Assembly: GCA_021014945.1 (NCBI GenBank)
Contig: MU266686.1
Span: 1-22,453, forward strand
Reading direction: 5' to 3'
Source of the DNA: Leucogyrophana mollusca
Taxonomy: Eukaryota; Basidiomycota; Agaricomycetes; Boletales
Length of the DNA stretch: 22,453 nucleotides
Part shown: positions 18,066-22,453 of the stretch, piece by piece
Layout: each line of letters begins with the position of its first letter
Position numbering within the stretch: position 1 is the stretch's first letter
Notes under the pieces: model-generated
The model's database searches: none
What the model was told of the DNA's origin: nothing
The model's input: the letters and a program-made list of their open reading frames with translations, nothing else
Translations under genes and position numbers: made by a program

Positions 18066-20860
18066 GCATAGGTACAAGCCGCGAGACGGATATACGAGTC
18101 GAGTCGAATCGAGTGAAGTGGAGGTGATTAGGGGGAAAGAGGATATGGGCGAGTACTGGCGGGTGAGACGCGCACGATGGGGACGATCGACCAAGAAAGT
18201 TGAGGCGTTGACGAAACTTGAAATTCGAAAGGAAAGTAAGCGCCGAGGACAAAGAGCTATCTTATCATAAAATCCAACCAGTGACGTAGAAAAATAAATA
18301 AAACCAAAGAGCAAACGACGAATGAACGGGTGACTGCAAGGAATCATTATGTAGCGAAATAAATACAAAACAAAAACCGACCGCGTTTCTGCAAAACCAG
18401 ACGTCTGGTAGTCTTTTTGTTCATCTTCTCTTGTCGGAGGCCTGCTATCGGACGCCACGTTCCCCTCCCAGACACCCGTGCTTCTCCCATCCGACGCCTG
18501 CTGAGGACGCCGTGGATGCTTCCCCGTCCACCGAGCGTAAGGTGAGGCCCGCTGTCCCGCCTACCGCGACGCCGATTTGTTTTCGTCCTCACGCCGCCGA
18601 CGCGCCTCTTCCCCGATCACGGCGCATCCACCAGCGCACGACACAAACTACACAAAACCAACCAAACCCATCAGCAAACGATCCCAAAACGACGAACTCG
18701 CACCTCCAACTCACCAACACTAAACACACCAACGGCCACGCCTACTTCTTCGCCAACGTCAAGCTGTGCATGCTCTCCTTCAATGCGCACACGCATCCCT
18801 AGCGCTTGGGTTCGCACTCAATACGGGCGTCGCGTCGGGGACCACAGCAGGCTTGGCGGTCGCACCCCCCACGATGGGCTTGACATCCACCGTTGCCGAA
18901 ACCCCGGTGGGAACAGGGTCGACATCGACAACCCGCACCACCGTAGTTCCCTCCAGGACCTTGCGCATCTTCTCCGAAACCTACTTTCCTTTCTCGTGCC
19001 CATGTCCAGCTGACGTCAGGCTGGAACCAGAAGAGCCCAATAACGCCTCGCAAAACGCGGATCCGAGCTTTCCAAGGAGGGACTGGCTCGCGAGCGCAGC
19101 CGCGTATGCGTGCTCTTTCGTCGGCATCGGCGGCGTGTTGTCATTTCCAGACGGCACCGAAGAGGCATAATAGGACGTGGAGGTGGTAGCACCCTTGCCC
19201 AACTTCGGGGCGAAGTAGTGTAGGCACGGTCCCCGCATGTGGTCCACCTTGTTGCTGTCGCCCAGTGAACTCGCCATCGTCGTTGCAATCGGGACCGAGA
19301 CCGCCATCATCGAAGCCGCGTTTGCCAGTGCTGTTACTCGGCCATCCTCCCCAACAGCTGCATCCGGTACACATCGAGCGTCTTCAGCGCGAACGGATTT
19401 ATCTCCGTAAAGGAGTCGAAGTCGCCTGCTGCATTGTTGAAGGATTGGGTACCGTTGATGTTGAAGCCATCGAGAGCTGTACCGGGGGGAGATGGGGAGT
19501 TGATGCTGTAATCTGATGGATAGAGGGTCGATATGTCCCCATTACGCTTGACCATGCCCTTCTGGCTACAGCCCGGGCTTAATGTTCTCCTGCAACCCTT
19601 GCTTCTCCCTCTCTCCCTGGTTCTCCAGCATGGAATTTGTACCAAGGACACTCAAGCTCACACCACCACCACCGAGGACGCTCGCCTTCACCGCCAGCAC
19701 CGCACTCAACACCGCGAGGGGAGGGACGAGCGTCGTGTGCACGGGTGACGCCCGAGCCGAGGCTCCCCCAAAACGGAGTGCGTAACCCGAGACGCGGGGA
19801 GGTCTTTGCGGGGAATGTACCAGGGCGCTTTCGCCGCCGCCCCGATTGAATTTGACATCGGGGAAGTGGTGGAGGAAATGGCGGCGGAGACGTCGGGCAA
19901 CGGCGTGGGGTCGGGAAGCACCACGCTGCGGCCTTGGAGCAGACAGCACTTGAGGATGCGATCTCCTCGAGGAGGGTGACGTTTCGGACTGGGACCGGGA
20001 GGAGCCGAGCTCGGTGTGAATGCGGAGACGGGGTGGTCGCGCTCTGCGATGTCACCTTCGAGGGTTGTCATATATTCTGAGGAGTGAGAAAATGGGGGTT
20101 AGCAATGCATGAGGGTGAGAAAAGGGGGACGAAGGCAGATAAGGGAGCAAGAAGAAAAGGGGGAGGGGACGGGGGCGCAAGGAAACAGATGCATGAGGGG
20201 GACGAAGGAAAGGGGCGCAAAAAGACAAAGGGGAGGGTGACGACAAAGACGAAGTGAGACGGAGAGCAAAGAGTGAAATGAAGGGGCACGAAGCGAGATG
20301 GACGGACCCGACAGCGTACCTTTTCGTCGCACCCATCTTGATATTACTGAATTGCCTCTTCTCCTTGTTGCACCCCCCTGGACTCGGGTGCCAATACTCC
20401 GGCTCGATGATCCTCAGCGCCTGTGATGTGGCTGGATTCTTCTTCGCTGGGTCGACTTCGCACGCCGCCGGAGGGGACGGTGCCTTTGCGAGAGCGGTAA
20501 TTTGTGGAGACGGGAAGGTCGGGTATAGATCGTCGTCTTCATGTTCGTGCTCCTCGTCAAACTTGGACGTAGGTGCCGACGAGCCGGGGATCGATGACGA
20601 ACATCGGTTGTGCGAGGAGGTAGCAGATTGAGGTGAGCTCCTCGCACCACCTTGGGAGGTTCTAGTTCGTCAATGGTAGCGTACTCGTGAAGAAGGCGTC
20701 ATCTGCGAACTGTTATGGACGAGGTCGTGGTCAGCGCAGGTGGGGAGAGGGCCGTCGCTGCGAGGCTGGGCGGGGAGCGCCGGGACAAGTAAGAGGTGGC
20801 GTTGGAAGATCAAGTCATCGAAGGTGGAAGCGTCGGGATCGGGTTATCGGTGTTGGTCAG
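18066..20860 (-). repeat. Inverted segmental duplication, arm B
   Basis: This is the reverse-complement counterpart of arm A. It begins beside the GST pseudogene with the 3' flank (TCTCGCGGCTTGTAC in reverse) and ends near 20860 at the position matching the bZIP start. It is about 180 bp shorter than arm A because of internal deletions, including the Gln-rich segment. Confidence 0.9.
18742..20860 (-). pseudogene. Decayed duplicate of the bZIP gene
   Basis: On the minus strand the copy retains TTLEGDIAERD, LLQGRSVVLPDPTPLPDVSA, PVHTTLVPPLAVLSAVLA, DGFNINGTQSFNNAAG, INPFALKTLDVYRMQLLGRM, HYFAPKLGKGATTSTS and KVLEGTTVVRVVDVDPVP, all recognisable from the intact gene, and the stop at the matching place (18742-18744). 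It is broken many times. The start codon is gone, much of exon 1 is deleted, and a deletion removes the NKISARNFR basic region near 20345. The frame shifts soon after the zipper start. The pyrimidine-rich intron is still present (about 20090-20325), so the copy arose by DNA duplication and not from mRNA. Confidence 0.92.
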
Positions 20861-21020
20861 TGGTTGAAACTGGGTGCCTGGTGTGACAACCCGTGACAAA
20901 ATTCGATTACCCTTCTGTTTCGCCGACGAACTCTACACCAGAGATTCTCTAATTCTCGATTCCTCTTATAGTCAACGTTTTGGAGCACACGGTGGCCTTT
21001 CGCCGAGGTTCCTCAAGTGA
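20861..21020. other. Junction between arm B and the TRM44-like gene
   Basis: This is a short interval where homology to arm A ends and TRM44 coding sequence begins. It has no ATG in frame with TRM44, so the expected first exon or start codon is missing or has mutated. Confidence 0.5.
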
Positions 21021-22453
21021 GTGGTTGTAGACTTATTCACGACGTCAACCTGGGTCCCTCTCGTCAGCTGCCCTGCCGAATTTCCACTCGAACTCGTAAG
21101 TCCAGTCCCGATCAGCAGACCCAAGTATCCAAGTCTAACCACCACAACCAAGAAAAGTTCGAAACAGCCATATCACAGCTAATCCACCACCCCGAATACA
21201 ATTCTACCCTCATCCTCCGCTCCGAAACTATCTCCACCGCCCTCCCGCCTGTCCAATCCCAACACCTCCCCGGCCTCAACCCGCACTCCAATGTCCGTCG
21301 GAAACTCCTCCCACGACGGCCGAGGAGGGACGCAGCGCTCGAACAGCATTGTACGCTCTATGCGTACGATGAGGGAGAGTTCGCTGGATTGCCTTGCACG
21401 CTCGTGCTCACGCCGCTCACGGAGGAGCCGTTACCGTATTACTACCCCGCCGTATCCCATCTCACATTCCGCATTATCCCTTCCTCTCCCCAACACCTCT
21501 CCCCAACACCCCTACGCATCAAAGTCATCCCTCTTTCAAACACCCCAACAGGCCCTACTTCCCGCCTCTACCGCACCGCCCTTGCCCTTCTCGACACCCT
21601 GCACCGCTACGGCTGGGGTGCGCTCACGAATTATCAAAATCGCGTCAAACACGATTGTTTGGTGCCACGGGAGACGTACTAGGACATGTACCTCCTCATG
21701 CGTGGACGGCACAAACATCTTGTCGATGAGTGGAGGGAGGTGACTGATCCGCTCAAGCACGTTTTCGAGGTATGTGCGTCTTTTGGTTTTTGCGGTAGGA
21801 GCGCCAGTGAGCTGAGGGAGGGCTTTAGGATATAGGAATTGCGACGTGATGCTTTTTTGGAAGGATACTTTTGGCCCCGTCTCTTCTTCCACCGACTACC
21901 AGTCTATCAACTCAGATACGGACGCTGACACCGTGCCATGGGAACGCTTGGCCCCGCCCTCCCGGTGGTTTCGTAGACTTGGGGTAAGTAACGCGTCCAA
22001 CCTTCCGTTGCCCTCTGACTGTCGAACCCACCCACACAGATGCGGAAACGGCCTCCTCACGCACATCCTCACCGCCGAAGGCTACTCAGGACATGGAATC
22101 AACCTCCGTGAACGCACGTCCTGGGGATACTACCCACCATCTACGCAGCGCGCTCTACATGTGTGCGCTCTACATGTGTGCGCTCTACATGTGTGCGCTC
22201 TACATGTGTGCGCTCTACATGTGTGCGCTCTTGACCCTACGCACGTTGGTGGCGGCAGCAACAATAACAACACCAACAATGTCGACACCCCTTACCTCGC
22301 CCAAGGCGCCTTCCTGATAGGAAACCACTCCGACCAGCTGACGCCCTGGCTCCCCGTCCTTGCCACGACGACCCGCGCATCGGGATACCTCTCCATCCCG
22401 TGTTGCGCATGGAGTTTCGATGAGCGGTATTCGCGCTCACGCTCGGGTGAATC
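21021..22453 (+). pseudogene. TRM44: TRM44-like tRNA(Ser) Um44 2'-O-methyltransferase gene, disrupted and partial
   Basis: The family is clear: WVPLVSCPAEFPLEL, intron 21096-21157, then FETAISQLIHHPEYNSTLIL, RRKLLPRRPRRD, HRYGWGALTNYQNRVKHDCL, intron 21770-21828, DIGIAT, MLFWKDTFGP, the AdoMet motif DLGCGNGLLTHIL split by intron 21984-22039, and near the window end GAFLIGNHSDQLTPW and GYLSIPCCAW. Trm44 methylates the ribose of U44 in tRNA(Ser). Lesions: a TAG at 21680-21682 where a Gln codon (CAG) fits the context, an apparent 4-bp loss near 21846, and one extra C in the CCCC run at 21952-21955. No in-frame ATG lies upstream of WVPLVS. All splice sites remain good, so decay is recent, or the lesions are assembly errors. 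The gene continues past the window. Confidence 0.85.
22151..22231 (+). repeat. 15-bp minisatellite inside TRM44 coding sequence
   Basis: Five exact copies of CGCTCTACATGTGTG run from 22151 to 22225, followed by a six-base partial copy. In the TRM44 frame each unit encodes ALHVC, so the expansion adds whole five-residue blocks just before ALDPTH. Confidence 0.97.

Noticed and set aside
18066..20860. Repeat-induced point mutation as the cause of decay in arm B
   Set aside because: By eye the differences include many indels and mixed substitutions, not a clear C-to-T and G-to-A excess. A full alignment would be needed to exclude a weak bias.
21017..21682. A 221-codon frame starting at GTG taken as a complete gene
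   Set aside because: GTG is not a credible fungal start. Its first part reads through an intron (21096-21157), and its end is the nonsense codon inside TRM44.
22093..22317. Small frame encoding a repeated ALYMC peptide
   Set aside because: It is the minisatellite read in a frame other than TRM44. The TRM44 frame gives ALHVC units and continues into conserved sequence.

Overview
The window looks like chromosomal DNA of a filamentous basidiomycete, most likely an agaricomycete. The reasons are the gene families (F-box-like, HAM1-like, C2-TPR-CHAT, WD40, glutathione S-transferase, TRM44), the many 50-65 nt introns with CTNA-type branch sites, and the GC-rich coding sequence. I see no rRNA, tRNA, CRISPR array or complete transposon.

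Layout. 0.2-1.05 kb: a short F-box-like gene (minus). 1.2-2.7 kb: fragmentary minus-strand coding remnants with Cys pairs that I could not identify, plus a 25-bp perfect inverted repeat. 3.49-6.53 kb: an intact ten-exon HAM1-like gene (minus, 848 aa), two of whose introns appear to use GC donors. 7.29-7.64 kb: a frameshifted WD40 remnant. 7.67-9.98 kb: an intact two-exon bZIP transcription factor gene (plus, 692 aa). 10.66-12.6 kb: no convincing gene. 12.62-16.67 kb: a five-exon C2-TPR-CHAT gene (plus, 1271 aa) with eleven nearly identical 45-residue repeats and an intact His/Cys pair. 17.15-17.97 kb: a broken glutathione S-transferase gene. 18.07-20.86 kb: an inverted, decayed copy of the whole bZIP gene and its 3' flank. 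21.02 kb to the end: a TRM44-like tRNA methyltransferase gene with a nonsense codon, two frameshifts and an in-frame 15-nt minisatellite, running off the window.

The main structural feature is the pair of inverted arms (about 3.0 and 2.8 kb), which bracket about 7.4 kb containing the C2-TPR-CHAT gene and the GST pseudogene. The dead genes in the right half sit in or beside this rearrangement, while HAM1, bZIP and C2-TPR-CHAT keep open frames and good splice sites. There is no evidence that the genes form one pathway. The C2-TPR-CHAT gene, with a caspase-like protease module behind a recently homogenised repeat array, is the best candidate for an under-described system. By analogy with other TPR-CHAT proteases it could be a recognition-triggered protease. 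That role is inference.
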